Counted from the stretch's first letter, positions 6,168-14,747 are shown. The stretch is DNA of 38,672 nt from Eubacteriales bacterium (GCA_030528845.1 JAUMYC010000003.1:1-38672), one strand, 5' to 3'. Numbers and translations are program-made. Notes: generated from the letters alone by a model not told the origin.

Positions 6168-8792
6168 TTAATGGAGCTCAACGAGCAGGCCGTGCGGATA
6201 GCGGCCGCAGTTGCGCCCGTAGAGCGCGAGGCCGCCGTTTCCGTGCACGCGGAAGGTGAGGGTCATCTTGCCCTCTTTGGCGATGGCGGGCAGCAGGCGG
6301 CTGGGGACGGCGACGTGCTTGGCCTCGCCGAAGGAGCCGGCCTCGTCCAGCCGGCGGTGGTTGGGCTGACGATGCCAGGAGAGCATGCCGCGGGCGTCCG
6401 CCCAGTCGTTTTCGAGGGTGAAGGTCTGCACGGATTCGCCGTTGACGAGCAGCTCGACCACGCTCGGGAAGCGGGATTCGTCGGTCATCCAGTAGGAATT
6501 CTGGAACGCGCCGCGGTCGACCAGATAGCCGCGCATGAAGCCGAGGTCCTGCTGCGGGTCGCCGATGTCGTTTCTGTCCTTTTTGAGCACGCGCTTGGAG
6601 CCGGCCTCGAAATGCACGGTGATATCGCGCAGGAGCCCGACTGCGGGCAGAGCGACGGTATAAGAGATCTCGCCCTCGCCGCCGAGGCATTTTTTATCGT
6701 CGATCAGGGCGTTCCAGACCGGGCTGAAGCCCTTGGCCTCGCCTTCGCACACGGGGACTTCGATCATATTGGCGGGCAGGGCGGCCTGCACGTCAAAGCA
6801 GGTGAAATTGCGCGTGACGACATTGCCCTGCTCGTCCTTGAGATAGAGCGAGAGCACGGCGGCGGCGTTTTCGCGGGGCATGGTCACGCTCAGGCTGCCG
6901 ACGGGCGTCGCGCCGTAGCCGAAGGCGGGCAGTTTGATCGTGCCCATGGAATCGGTCACGCGGCCGCAGAGGCCCTCGTGCCAGAGCTCCCATTCCACAG
7001 TGCAGGTCTGGCTGTGCAGGTTGTCCGAGAAGGAGGAGAGCACCATGGGCACGCAGACGGCTGCGCCGGGGGCCGCGGTCTGCATGGGCGGGCAGTCCAG
7101 CGCGAGGAAATCGGCGGTGTGCAGGTCGCGCAGGCTCATGCCGCGGCAGAGATCCTGATAGCCGAAATCCTTGTCCAGATCGTCGATGCGATAGTAGCCG
7201 TTGAATTCGTTCACGACGTCGTGGAATTCGGTGAACACGAAGCCGCAGATCTTCTCATGCAGGCGGTATTCGTTGAGCATATAGTGATACTGCCATGCAA
7301 GGTCGCTGTCGCCGGCGGATTCGTCCACGCCCCAGACCATGCCGCATTCGCTGTTCATCAGGGGCGCGTCGGTCTGCTTGTTGCCGCCGATATAGTTGAA
7401 TTCGGAGCCGGGATAGGTGTTCTCGACTACGCTGCGGATGTGGTCGCGCACGACCTCGTAGCTGTTGAGGTAGAAATGCCAGGTGTTCAGGTCGGTCTCG
7501 ACGTGGTCATAGCGGCAGGGGGAATTGTCCTCCACGATGCGGGAGGGGTCGATCTGCTTGGCGCGGCGGTACATCGCGCGCACCCATTCCTGCGTTTCGG
7601 GCAGATAGACCTTTTCTTCGCCGTTCTTATGCAGAAGGCCCCAGCTTTCGTTGAAGACGACCCAAGCGAAGGTGGAGGGGTGGTTGATGTCGCGCGCCAT
7701 GATCTCGGGCAGCTCGTTTTCGTAGGCGGCTTTGGCCTCTTCCACGGGCGCGCCCCAGAAGCAGGGGATGTCTTCCATGACCAGCAGGCCCAGCTTGTCC
7801 ATCCAATAGAGCTTGCGCGGCTCTTCCGGCTTGATGTGGATGCGCACCATGTTCAGGCCGAGCCTCTTGAGACGCCATGCCTCGTTGTACATGTCCTGAT
7901 CGGTGGGATACGTGAAATGGCCCTGCGGATGGAACGCCTGGTCGAGCGTGCCGTGCAGATAGACGGGCTTGCCGTTGAGCAGGATCCATTTATAGCCGCG
8001 GCCGTCCACGTTGGCGGCGGAGATCTCGCGCACGCCGAAATAGGTGGAAACTTCGTCGGAGCCCATTTTCAGACAGCCCTCGTAGAGGTTGGGCTCGTCC
8101 GGAGACCAGAGGCGGGGCTGCACGAGGGTGAAGGCGATCTCGGCATGGCCGCCCTTGACTTCGCCGGTCCATTCGCAGCCGTCAAAACAGGCGGAGACGA
8201 GCGCTCCGTCGGGCGCGTCGGCCTCGACGGCGAAGGAGATCTCGCCGTTGATCTTCGTATTCACGCGCCAGTCCTTGATGTAGGCGGCGGGGCGGTTTTC
8301 GAGCCAGACGGTCTGCCAGATGCCCTGGATCTCGCCGTAGCCCTGCTTGCCGTAGAGCTGCGTTTCGCGGCGGTAGTCCTCGGCGCGCAGCTCGATGGTA
8401 TTCTCGCCTTCCTGCCAGAGGGAGGTGACTTCGCATTCAAAATAGGAATAGCCGCCCTGATGGGTGCAGGCGTGAGTGCCGTTGATATAAACGTCGGCGA
8501 GATAGTCCACCGCGCCGAAGCAGAGGAAGAGCCTCTCGGGCGCGGCGAAGGTCACGCTCTTTTTGTACCAGCCGATGCCGGCTGCGTTTTCCGCTACGCC
8601 GGAGAGCGGACTGACCCACGAAAAGGGCACGGTGATCGTTCTGTCGTAAGAATCGCGCGCGGCGGCGAAGGCCTGCTCGGCGGCCTCGCTGCCTTCGGCA
8701 AAGAGGGCGAACTGCCATTCGCCGTTAAGGTTCAGCCAGTGTTTGCGTTCGCGCTCCGGGCGCGGGAATTCGGGCTTGGGAATGGAATGCAT
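6168..8792 (-). CDS. Glycoside hydrolase family 2 (beta-galactosidase/glucuronidase type)
   Basis: An 874-aa GH2 enzyme. The N-terminal sugar-binding jelly roll begins with WLNLNGEWQFAL and includes VPFSWVSPLSG and an LFLCFGAVDYLADVYING-type strand. An immunoglobulin-like domain and a TIM barrel follow. The acid/base glutamate is in VVFNESWG (Glu382) and the nucleophile is probably the glutamate of MNSECGMVWG (Glu482); VFTEFHDV follows. The C-terminal 250 residues form further beta-sandwich domains. No signal peptide is seen, so it is predicted intracellular, acting on an imported glycoside. AGGAGG near 8803-8808 fixes the start. It is first in an operon with the FMN enzyme and isomerase. A GC-rich hairpin at 6122-6158 lies in the 73-bp gap after it and may lower downstream expression. 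Sequence does not settle which sugar is released. Confidence 0.92.
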   Translation of the reverse strand: MHSIPKPEFPRPERERKHWLNLNGEWQFALFAEGSEAAEQAFAAARDSYDRTITVPFSWVSPLSGVAENAAGIGWYKKSVTFAAPERLFLCFGAVDYLADVYINGTHACTHQGGYSYFECEVTSLWQEGENTIELRAEDYRRETQLYGKQGYGEIQGIWQTVWLENRPAAYIKDWRVNTKINGEISFAVEADAPDGALVSACFDGCEWTGEVKGGHAEIAFTLVQPRLWSPDEPNLYEGCLKMGSDEVSTYFGVREISAANVDGRGYKWILLNGKPVYLHGTLDQAFHPQGHFTYPTDQDMYNEAWRLKRLGLNMVRIHIKPEEPRKLYWMDKLGLLVMEDIPCFWGAPVEEAKAAYENELPEIMARDINHPSTFAWVVFNESWGLLHKNGEEKVYLPETQEWVRAMYRRAKQIDPSRIVEDNSPCRYDHVETDLNTWHFYLNSYEVVRDHIRSVVENTYPGSEFNYIGGNKQTDAPLMNSECGMVWGVDESAGDSDLAWQYHYMLNEYRLHEKICGFVFTEFHDVVNEFNGYYRIDDLDKDFGYQDLCRGMSLRDLHTADFLALDCPPMQTAAPGAAVCVPMVLSSFSDNLHSQTCTVEWELWHEGLCGRVTDSMGTIKLPAFGYGATPVGSLSVTMPRENAAAVLSLYLKDEQGNVVTRNFTCFDVQAALPANMIEVPVCEGEAKGFSPVWNALIDDKKCLGGEGEISYTVALPAVGLLRDITVHFEAGSKRVLKKDRNDIGDPQQDLGFMRGYLVDRGAFQNSYWMTDESRFPSVVELLVNGESVQTFTLENDWADARGMLSWHRQPNHRRLDEAGSFGEAKHVAVPSRLLPAIAKEGKMTLTFRVHGNGGLALYGRNCGRYPHGLLVELH

Positions 8793-8901
8793 ATGGAAAA
8801 CAGCCTCCTTCGGATGCGTTTATATACCTTTATGTAGGATACCCGAAAACCGCGCAAAAGGCAATAGAAAACCCCTCCGCAAAATGACAGGGCGAGATAA
8901 A

Positions 8902-8940
8902 ACAGTACCGGGGACGGCGAGACGATGTCCCCGGTACTGT
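8902..8940. repeat. Perfect 14-bp inverted repeat
   Basis: ACAGTACCGGGGAC (8902-8915) and its exact complement GTCCCCGGTACTGT (8927-8940) flank an 11-nt spacer. There is no T-run after either side, so a terminator is unlikely. The GGGGAC/GTCCCC ends resemble dispersed REP-type palindromes. It sits upstream of the GH2 operon, about 110 bp from its ATG. Confidence 0.65.
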
Positions 8941-9017
8941 AAAGGTGGATTTTGTGTGATAGAATATCAGAAAACCGGTCGATAAACTTGAATAGGCTCA
9001 ATTGATGCGCCGCGCCA

Positions 9018-9119
9018 AAGCCTCCCCTGTGTAAGGGGAGGTGCCCCGCAGGGGCGGAGGGGTTGTCGATCCCTCCGTCAGCTTCGCTGACAGCTCCCTT
9101 TACACAAGGGAGCCTTTCC
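9018..9119. repeat. MITE-like palindromic intergenic element (about 100 bp)
   Basis: It starts AAAGCCTCCCCTGTGTAA and ends in the near inverse complement TTACACAAGGGAGCCTTT, with internal hairpins (GCCCCGCAGGGGC; GTCAGCTTCGCTGAC). The architecture matches a widespread non-coding repeat of gut Firmicutes that carries GGAGGGGTTGT and CCCTCCGTCAGC blocks; this is recalled, not searched. Apart from it, the palindrome at 8902-8940 and the terminator at 9136-9174, the gap 8793-9219 shows nothing else. A weak GH2 promoter (TATATA near 8820 on the minus strand) is possible but not convincing. Confidence 0.7.
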
Positions 9120-9135
9120 GAAACCGGTACATATT

Positions 9136-9174
9136 GCAAAAAACCGACCTATGATCGTAACCATAGGTCGGTTT
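9136..9174 (-). terminator. Rho-independent terminator of the pflB-pflA operon
   Basis: AAACCGACCTATG (9141-9153) and CATAGGTCGGTTT (9162-9174) form a perfect 13-bp stem with an 8-nt loop. Read on the minus strand it ends in GGTTTTTTGC, a proper U-tract. It lies 46 bp beyond the pflA stop codon. Confidence 0.85.
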
Positions 9175-9219
9175 AACTCTTTTACGGATACCCGGGACAA
9201 GGCGGAGGGGTGAAGTTTT

Positions 9220-9924
9220 TCAGGGGCGGGAGAGTAGCGCGTTCAGGCGCGCCATAGTCTCCTTGTCGGGCGTGGGCCGGTCCGCAAAGGGGAAGGGAAT
9301 GCCCATGGCGTCGTATTTCGTCCGGCAGATCTTCTTGAACGGGAGCAGCTCGATGCCGTCCACGCAGGCGTGCTCCGCCGCGATGGCCTTCAGGCGCAGG
9401 AGGTTTTCCTCGCCGTCGGTGAGGCCGGGGATGACGACCTGCCGGAGCGTGGTCGGGATGTGCCGTTGGTCCAGCTCCCTGAGAAACTGCATGGGCGCCT
9501 GCAGGGAGCAGCCGACATACTGCCGGTACTGTTCCTCGCAGGTGTACTTGATATCCAGCAGCACGCGGTCGGTCACGTCCAGCACGCAGAGAGCGGCCCC
9601 GCTCAGCACGCTGCCGGAGGTGTCCAGACAGGTGTGCAGGCCTTCCTGCCGGCAGAGGGCGAACAGCTCGCGCACGAATTCGCTCTGGAGGAGCGGTTCG
9701 CCGCCGGAGACGGTGACACCGCCGTTTTTGTAATAGGAGCGCAGGCGCAGGATGCGGCCGAGCACTTCCTGCGGCGCATACTCGCTGCCGCCTTCCAAGG
9801 ACCATGTGTCCGGGTTATGGCAGCAGCCGCAGCGCAGATTGCACCCCTGCAGGAAGACGACAAAGCGCACGCCGGGGCCGTCGAGCGTGCCCAGACTTTG
9901 AAAGGAATGTACGCGCCCGTTCAT
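9220..9924 (-). CDS. pflA: Pyruvate formate-lyase activating enzyme
   Basis: A radical-SAM enzyme that installs the glycyl radical on pyruvate formate-lyase, using S-adenosylmethionine and a 4Fe-4S cluster in the cytoplasm. The cluster motif CX3CX2C is at Cys28, Cys32 and Cys35 (GCNLRCGCCHNPDTW). The start GRVHSFQSLGTLDGPGVRFVVF is typical of PflA, NGGVTVSGGEPLLQ is the SAM-binding GGE motif, and VLLDIKYT and HIPTTLRQVVIPGLTD are conserved. At 234 aa it is slightly shorter than the usual 240-250. Its ATG overlaps the pflB stop codon (ATGA at 9926-9923 region), so the two are translationally coupled and share the riboswitch-controlled promoter. Nothing is missing. Confidence 0.96.
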   Translation of the reverse strand: MNGRVHSFQSLGTLDGPGVRFVVFLQGCNLRCGCCHNPDTWSLEGGSEYAPQEVLGRILRLRSYYKNGGVTVSGGEPLLQSEFVRELFALCRQEGLHTCLDTSGSVLSGAALCVLDVTDRVLLDIKYTCEEQYRQYVGCSLQAPMQFLRELDQRHIPTTLRQVVIPGLTDGEENLLRLKAIAAEHACVDGIELLPFKKICRTKYDAMGIPFPFADRPTPDKETMARLNALLSRP

Positions 9925-12155
9925 CAGACTGCCTCATGGAAGGTGCGGGAGATGACCTCGCGCTGCTGCTCGCGGGAGAGCTTGGCGAAGTTGACCGCAT
10001 AGCCGGAGACGCGGATGGTCAGGTTCGGGTAGGCGTCCGGGTTTTCGTAGGCCTTCATGAGCGTCTCGCGGTTCATCACGTTCACGTTGATGTGGTGCGC
10101 ATCCTGGGCGAAATAGCCGTCGAGGATGGCCACGAGGTTGTTCACACGCTCCTCCTGCGTGCGGCCGAGGGCTTCGGGCGTGATGGAGAAGGTGTTGGAG
10201 ATGCCGTCGCGGCAGTCGTCATAGGAGAGCTTGGCCACGGAATTGAGCGAGGCCAGCGCGCCGTTCTCCTCGCGGTTGTGCATGGGGTTCGCGCCCGGGG
10301 CGAAGGGCATGCCCGCCCTGCGGCCGTCCGGGGTGTTGCCGGTATGCTTGCCGTAGGCCACGTTGGAGGTGATGGTGAGCACGGAAAGGGTGTGCTCCGC
10401 GCCGCGATAGGTGGGCGTTTTGCGCAGCTCGGTGATGACGCGGTGCGCCATGTCCTTGGCGATCAGATCCACGCGGTCGTCGTCGTTGCCGTATTTGGGG
10501 AAATCGCCCTCGGTGACAAAGTCGGTCACGAAGCCGTTTTCATCCTTGACGGGACGGACGGAGGCGAACTTGATGGCGGATAGGGAATCGGCCACGACGG
10601 ACAGGCCGGCGATGCCGAAGGCCATGAAGCGGTGCACGTCGGTGTCGTGCAGGGCCATCTGCGTCTTCTCGTAGGCGTACTTGTCGTGCATATAGTGGAT
10701 GATGTTCATCGTGTTGACGTAGAGGTGGCTGAGCCATTCGATATAGGTTTGGAAGCGCTCCATGACCGCGTCGAAATCGAGCTTTTCCGCGTCCATGACA
10801 GGCATCTGCGGGCCGATGTGGATATTGCTCGTGGTATCGTAGCCGCCGTTGATGGCGATGAGCAGGAGCTTGGCAAGGTTGCACCTTGCGCCGAAGAACT
10901 GCATCTGCTTGCCGACTTTCATGGCGCTGACGCAGCAGGCGATGGCATAGTCGTCGCCGTAGATGGGGCGCATGAGGTCGTCGCTCTCATACTGGATGGA
11001 GTCCGTGTCGGCGGAGACCTTCGCGCAGAATTTCTTGAACGGCTCGGGCAGGTCCTTGGACCAGAGCACCGTCAGGTTCGGCTCGGGAGAGGAGCCGAGG
11101 GTGTAGAGGGTGTTGAGCATGCGGTAGGAGCATTTGGAGACCAGAGTGCGGCCATCCTCGCCCATGCCGCCCACGGCTTCGGTGATCCACATCGGATCGC
11201 CGCCGAAGAGCTCGTTGTATTCGGGCGTGCGCAGATGGCGCGCCATGCGCAGCTTGATGACGAAATCGTCCAGCAGCTCCTGCGCGCCCTCTTCGGTCAG
11301 AATGCCCATGGCCATGTCGCGCTCGATATAGATATCGAAGAAGGTGCTCACGCGGCCGAGGGACATGGCTGCGCCGTTCTGCTCCTTGATGGCGGCGAGA
11401 TAGGCGAAGTAGGTCCACTGGACGGCCTCGCGGGCGCTGCCTGCGGGCTGGGAGATGTCATAGCCGTATTTCTGGGCGATGTCCTTGAGATAGCCCAGGA
11501 AGTTGATCTGCTGGAAGAGCTCCTCGTTGAGGCGGATGGTCTCGGTGTCGAAGGCGCCGACGGCCAGCGCGGCCTTGTCCTTTTTCTTCTCCTCGATGAG
11601 CTTGTCCACGCCGTAGAGCGCCACGCGGCGATAATCGCCGATGATGCGGCCGCGGCCGTAGGCGTCCGGCAGGCCCGTGATGACATGGCTGCGCCGCGCG
11701 AGGCGCATCTCGTCGGTGTAAGCGCGGAACACGCCGTCGTTATGGGTGGTGCGATAGCGGAACTCCTGTTCCACATGCTCGGAGAGCTTATAGCCGTAGG
11801 CTTCGCAGGCCTGCTTGACCATGCGCATGCCGCCGAAGGGGTTCACGCCCCTCTTGAGCGGGCGGTTGGTCTGCAGACCGACGATGATCTCGTTGGGCTT
11901 GTCGATATAGCCGGCGGAAGCGCCGGTGACGAGGGAAGAGGTGGCGGTGTCGATGTCGAGCACGCCGCCGTACTGCCTCTCGAGCGCAAAGAGAGACTCC
12001 ACTTTTTTCATCAGGCTGCGGGTGCGCTCCGTGGGGCCGGCGAGGAAGCCCGCGTCGCCGGTATATTCTTTATAGTTGGTCTGGATGAAATCGCGGACGT
12101 TGATCTCGTCCTTCCAAGCGCCGGGCACAAAGCCGGTCCAATTGATATGTTCCAT
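9924..12155 (-). CDS. pflB: Pyruvate formate-lyase (formate acetyltransferase)
   Basis: Glycyl-radical enzyme that converts pyruvate and CoA to acetyl-CoA and formate under anaerobiosis. The 743-aa length is that of Firmicutes PFL. The adjacent catalytic cysteines are Cys407-Cys408 in [19 protein letters not shown]. The radical glycine is Gly718 in [12 protein letters not shown] near the C-terminus. [27 protein letters not shown] and [15 protein letters not shown] are also diagnostic. One variation: the usual Ala in GARANLAK is Cys425 (GARCNLAK). The ATG at 12155 has a GGGAGGT ribosome site. Expression should depend on the ZTP riboswitch in the leader, which fits the use of PFL-derived formate for formyl-tetrahydrofolate and purine synthesis. 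pflA follows with a one-base overlap. Confidence 0.98.
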   Translation of the reverse strand: MEHINWTGFVPGAWKDEINVRDFIQTNYKEYTGDAGFLAGPTERTRSLMKKVESLFALERQYGGVLDIDTATSSLVTGASAGYIDKPNEIIVGLQTNRPLKRGVNPFGGMRMVKQACEAYGYKLSEHVEQEFRYRTTHNDGVFRAYTDEMRLARRSHVITGLPDAYGRGRIIGDYRRVALYGVDKLIEEKKKDKAALAVGAFDTETIRLNEELFQQINFLGYLKDIAQKYGYDISQPAGSAREAVQWTYFAYLAAIKEQNGAAMSLGRVSTFFDIYIERDMAMGILTEEGAQELLDDFVIKLRMARHLRTPEYNELFGGDPMWITEAVGGMGEDGRTLVSKCSYRMLNTLYTLGSSPEPNLTVLWSKDLPEPFKKFCAKVSADTDSIQYESDDLMRPIYGDDYAIACCVSAMKVGKQMQFFGARCNLAKLLLIAINGGYDTTSNIHIGPQMPVMDAEKLDFDAVMERFQTYIEWLSHLYVNTMNIIHYMHDKYAYEKTQMALHDTDVHRFMAFGIAGLSVVADSLSAIKFASVRPVKDENGFVTDFVTEGDFPKYGNDDDRVDLIAKDMAHRVITELRKTPTYRGAEHTLSVLTITSNVAYGKHTGNTPDGRRAGMPFAPGANPMHNREENGALASLNSVAKLSYDDCRDGISNTFSITPEALGRTQEERVNNLVAILDGYFAQDAHHINVNVMNRETLMKAYENPDAYPNLTIRVSGYAVNFAKLSREQQREVISRTFHEAV

Positions 12156-12230
12156 AACAGCATACCTCCCTGTGTGTCGCGGTATTGCCCTATGTTACTT
12201 GATAACGCGCGGCGCGCGCGTTGAATCAGA

Positions 12231-12281
12231 AAAAACAAAAAGGGCAATCCAGCTCTTTTTACGGAAAAAACTGAATTGCCC
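12231..12281 (-). terminator. Intrinsic terminator of the ZTP riboswitch expression platform
   Basis: On the minus strand GGGCAATTCAG (12281-12271) pairs with CTGGATTGCCC (12252-12242), 11 bp with one G-U pair, followed by TTTTTGTTTTTTT (12241-12229). The first arm begins with the GGGCA of the aptamer's conserved CCGTCTGGGCA, so aptamer folding and terminator formation exclude each other. Ligand binding is therefore predicted to turn pflBA transcription on. Confidence 0.88.
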
Positions 12282-12351
12282 AGACGGTCGGCATAAAACT
12301 CTTTTGCACTTCCCCGCGGTGGCTCCGCGAAATCCGTCAGTCATGCAAAAG
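12277..12351 (-). ncRNA. ZTP/ZMP riboswitch (pfl motif) upstream of pflB
   Basis: The leader read on the minus strand shows the pfl-motif layout. P1 is CTTTTGCA (12351-12344) pairing exactly with TGCAAAAG (12308-12301). The conserved TGACTGACGG follows the 5' arm. The P2 hairpin CGCGG-AGCCA-CCGCG is followed by GGGGAAG. After a short linker comes the hallmark GCCGACCGTCTGGGCA, i.e. the CCGNCUGGGC loop that contacts the purine-synthesis alarmone ZTP/ZMP. It is 110-130 nt upstream of the pflB ATG, directly downstream of a promoter, and overlaps an intrinsic terminator. Known function of the class: raise one-carbon/formate supply when 10-formyl-THF is low. The identification rests on conserved bases, structure and gene context together. 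Confidence 0.93.
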
Positions 12352-12360
12352 CACATCTGC

Positions 12361-12390
12361 ATTGTAGAGCATGGCGGCGCTCTTTGTCAA
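12361..12390 (-). promoter_or_regulatory. Promoter of the riboswitch-pflBA transcript
   Basis: On the minus strand TTGACA (12390-12385), an 18-bp spacer and TACAAT (12366-12361). The predicted start is near 12354, three bases before the P1 stem of the riboswitch. A short palindrome TTGTTGACAA overlaps the -35 box and is reminiscent of, but much shorter than, a Rex operator. Confidence 0.8.
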
Positions 12391-12460
12391 CAAGGCGGCC
12401 GGGAAGATTCTGTGTCAAAGCCGGTAAAAGTTTTGCGCAGCGCGGCTTTGTGCGGGCGCA

Positions 12461-12489
12461 TTGACACGCGCCGCGGGATATTGTACTAT
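12461..12489 (+). promoter_or_regulatory. Promoter of the PIG-L deacetylase gene
   Basis: TTGACA (12461-12466), 17 bp, TACTAT (12484-12489). The start is near 12496, about 35 nt before the ATG at 12531. It is divergent to the pfl promoter, about 70 bp apart. Confidence 0.8.
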
Positions 12490-12530
12490 GTTAAGCAAAG
12501 GAAAAGAAAACTGCGGAGGTGCTTTAGGGT

Positions 12531-13379
12531 ATGAAACTGCTGGCCATCGGCGCACATCAGGACGACAACGAATTTCGCTGCGGCGGCCTTGCCAAAAAAT
12601 ACGTCCGCTGCGGGTATGAAGCGCGCTTTCTGAGCCTGACGGACGGAAGCGGCGGGCATCACATCATGACGCCGGAGGAGACCATCGCGCGCAGGGCGCA
12701 GGAATCGGCGGCGGTGGCGCAGCTGCTGGGCATCCGCTACGACGTTTGGGACCTGCGCGACGGCGCGCTCACGGCCGACCTGCCTACGCGCGAGCGGCTC
12801 ATCCGCTATATCCGCGAGTTCAGCCCGGACGTGATCGTCTCGCACCGGCTCAACGACTATCACCCGGACCATCGCGCCGCCGGGCTGCTGGTGCAGGACG
12901 CCTCCTATCTGCTCACGGTGCCGCATGTCTGCCCGGAGACGCCCGCCATGCGCAAAATGCCCGTGATCATGTATTACGAGGATGCGTTCAAATTTCCTCC
13001 GTTCGAGCCGGACGTGGTGCTGGAGATGGACGGGGAGATCGACGTGAAGCTGCAGATCGCGCATCTGAACGTGAGCCAGGTGTACGAATGGCTGCCCTAC
13101 AACAGCGGGCATACGGACGTGCCCGAGGGCGAGGCGGAGCGTTTCGAATGGCTCAAGGGCATGGAGATCACCGCCGACACCACCGACGAGCAGATCCTCG
13201 CGGCGGGTCGGGGCTATGCCGTGCGTTTTGCGCGCACGGCGGCGCGTTTCCGCAAAGAGCTCGTCGAGCGCTACGGCGAGGAGAAGGGCGCGCGCGTGCG
13301 CTATGCCGAGGCGTTCCAGATCTGCGAATACGGAAGGCGGCCGGACGCGCAGCTGCTCGGGGAGCTCTTCCCCTTCTGA
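12531..13379 (+). CDS. PIG-L/LmbE family deacetylase
   Basis: A 282-aa zinc-dependent N-acyl amino-sugar deacetylase fold. The first zinc/catalytic motif is AHQDDNE at residues 8-14 (AHPDDE in most members, with Asp as base) and the second is HPDHRAAG near residue 110 (HxxH type). LTDGSGGHH and VIVSHRLNDYHPDH are typical. Members deacetylate GlcNAc conjugates (GlcNAc-PI, bacillithiol or mycothiol precursors, antibiotics) or other acylated sugars. There is no signal peptide, so it is cytosolic. It is a single-gene transcript with GGAGG upstream of the ATG, ending in the bidirectional terminator at 13391-13446. The substrate is not determined; with the other sugar genes nearby, an N-acetylated sugar is plausible. 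Confidence 0.88.
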   Translation: MKLLAIGAHQDDNEFRCGGLAKKYVRCGYEARFLSLTDGSGGHHIMTPEETIARRAQESAAVAQLLGIRYDVWDLRDGALTADLPTRERLIRYIREFSPDVIVSHRLNDYHPDHRAAGLLVQDASYLLTVPHVCPETPAMRKMPVIMYYEDAFKFPPFEPDVVLEMDGEIDVKLQIAHLNVSQVYEWLPYNSGHTDVPEGEAERFEWLKGMEITADTTDEQILAAGRGYAVRFARTAARFRKELVERYGEEKGARVRYAEAFQICEYGRRPDAQLLGELFPF

Positions 13380-13390
13380 GCGAAGAAACG

Positions 13391-13446
13391 AAAAAACGCC
13401 CCCGCGGCCTTGTGGAAAGGGCTGCGGGGGCGCCGTTTATTTTTGG
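13391..13446. terminator. Bidirectional terminator between PIG-L and MFS genes
   Basis: CGCCCCCGCGGCC (13397-13409) pairs with GGGCTGCGGGGGCG (13419-13432). On the minus strand the stem is followed by TTTTTT (13396-13391), on the plus strand by CGTTTATTTTT. It serves both convergent genes. Confidence 0.85.
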
Positions 13447-13457
13447 GGCGGCGCGCC

Positions 13458-14657
13458 TCAAAGGCCGGCCTTTTTTTCCTCCTTGCAGAACAGGAGCATC
13501 AGGCCCGTGGCCGCTGCAAAGGCGAGGAAGCCGAACGCGAAGGGCAGTTTGGCGTTGATCTCGTAGATGAACCCGGCCAGCGCCGAGCCGAAGATGCTGC
13601 CGAAGGATTTGATGGCGTTGAACGAGGCCATGACGAGGTTGCTGTCCTGCCCCTGGCCGAGCTCGGCCACGCGGTTTTGCGCGAGGGGGAGGGAAATGAA
13701 ATAGAACGCGAAGAAGATGACGTTGACCGCGATGAAGGGGGCCATGGAATCAAAGGCGACGACGCCGAGCATGGCAAGGGTACACATGCTCATCACGCCG
13801 GCGATGTAGGGAGAGGTGTTCCCGCGGCGCAGGATCCACAGGCAGAGCGTGCCGTTGGCGACGAGGGAGATCACGCCCAGCGCGGCCTTGATCACGCCGT
13901 TATAGCCCGAGGAGAGGCCGAACTGGTCGCGCAGGTAATAGTTGAAGCACTGCTCAAAGGCGATGTAGCCCAGATTGGCAAGGCCATAGGAGAGGAAGAC
14001 GAGGGCGAGCAGCTTGGTCATGAAGCGGCGGCACTGCGCGATGGCGGCGAAGGGGTTGCATTCGCGCGCGAGCTCTTTGCCGGAGAGCCGGCGGATGTCC
14101 TGCTGCTTGTCGTCGGCGCAGCCGAAGTAGATCAGCACGGAGGTGACAAGGAGCGTGGCCACCTGCAGCCACACCGAGGCGTACACGTTCCATTCGCCGA
14201 TCATCCCGCCGACGAAATAGCCGAAGGAGGAGGAGACGGCCGTGACGGTCGCATGGACGGCGAGGTTTGCGCCGCGGCTGCGCACGGAGGAGCGGTTGAC
14301 GGTGTAGGTCGTGAAGGAGACATAGGCGCCGCCGCAGAACACGCCCGCAAACATGCGCGCGAGCAGAAACTGCGGCTGTGTCTGCGCGAGGCCGAAGAAG
14401 ACCTGGCCCAGCGCATAGCCGAAGCCGCAGATGAGCGAGACCTTGCGGCTGGAGAGATAGCCGGCCATCTTTCCCCAAAGGGGAGAGAAGAGGAAGTTGC
14501 ACAGCATCATCGCCGCCAGCGCCAGGCCGAACATATAGTCGTTGAGCTGCAGGTTGACGATGATCGTGGGCGTGACGGGATGGACGAAATTGGCCGCCAT
14601 GTTGAAGATGAACATCAGGAAGAAGAAATAGGCCATGGAACCGTTTTTGTTCTGCAT
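13458..14657 (-). CDS. Major facilitator superfamily transporter
   Basis: A 399-aa membrane protein with about 12 hydrophobic helices. The N-terminal half starts MAYFFFLMFIFNMAANF and contains the loop GKMAGYLSSRKVSLICG between helices 2 and 3, the MFS GxLaDrxGRkxxl position. The middle loop (DDKQQDIRRLSGKELARE) is followed by a second set of helices. Length and pattern suit a drug/proton or sugar MFS exporter; no substrate motif is recognised. The ATG at 14657 has GGGAGA upstream; an alternative start is the ATG seven codons later. Transcribed alone from the promoter at 14691-14719. The region after it holds the shared terminator with the PIG-L gene. Confidence 0.9.
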   Translation of the reverse strand: MQNKNGSMAYFFFLMFIFNMAANFVHPVTPTIIVNLQLNDYMFGLALAAMMLCNFLFSPLWGKMAGYLSSRKVSLICGFGYALGQVFFGLAQTQPQFLLARMFAGVFCGGAYVSFTTYTVNRSSVRSRGANLAVHATVTAVSSSFGYFVGGMIGEWNVYASVWLQVATLLVTSVLIYFGCADDKQQDIRRLSGKELARECNPFAAIAQCRRFMTKLLALVFLSYGLANLGYIAFEQCFNYYLRDQFGLSSGYNGVIKAALGVISLVANGTLCLWILRRGNTSPYIAGVMSMCTLAMLGVVAFDSMAPFIAVNVIFFAFYFISLPLAQNRVAELGQGQDSNLVMASFNAIKSFGSIFGSALAGFIYEINAKLPFAFGFLAFAAATGLMLLFCKEEKKAGL

Positions 14658-14690
14658 TTGTATGCTCTCCCGCGTGTTGTTTTCCCTATC

Positions 14691-14719
14691 ATCTTAGCAG
14701 AGCGCCGCCGGAGAGTCAA
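14691..14719 (-). promoter_or_regulatory. Promoter of the MFS gene
   Basis: On the minus strand TTGACT (14719-14714), a 17-bp spacer and TAAGAT (14696-14691). The predicted start is near 14684, about 27 nt before the ATG. Confidence 0.7.
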
Positions 14720-14747
14720 TGGCCCATATGTGCGCATGCGCGCCCCG

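Noticed and set aside
8810..8870. Promoter of the GH2 operon
   Set aside because: Several TATATA/CATAAA candidates on the minus strand, but none with an acceptable -35 at 16-18 bp, so not listed.
12381..12392. Rex operator at the pfl promoter
   Set aside because: Only TTGTTGACAA, much shorter than the 18-bp palindrome of known Rex sites; it is mostly the -35 box itself.
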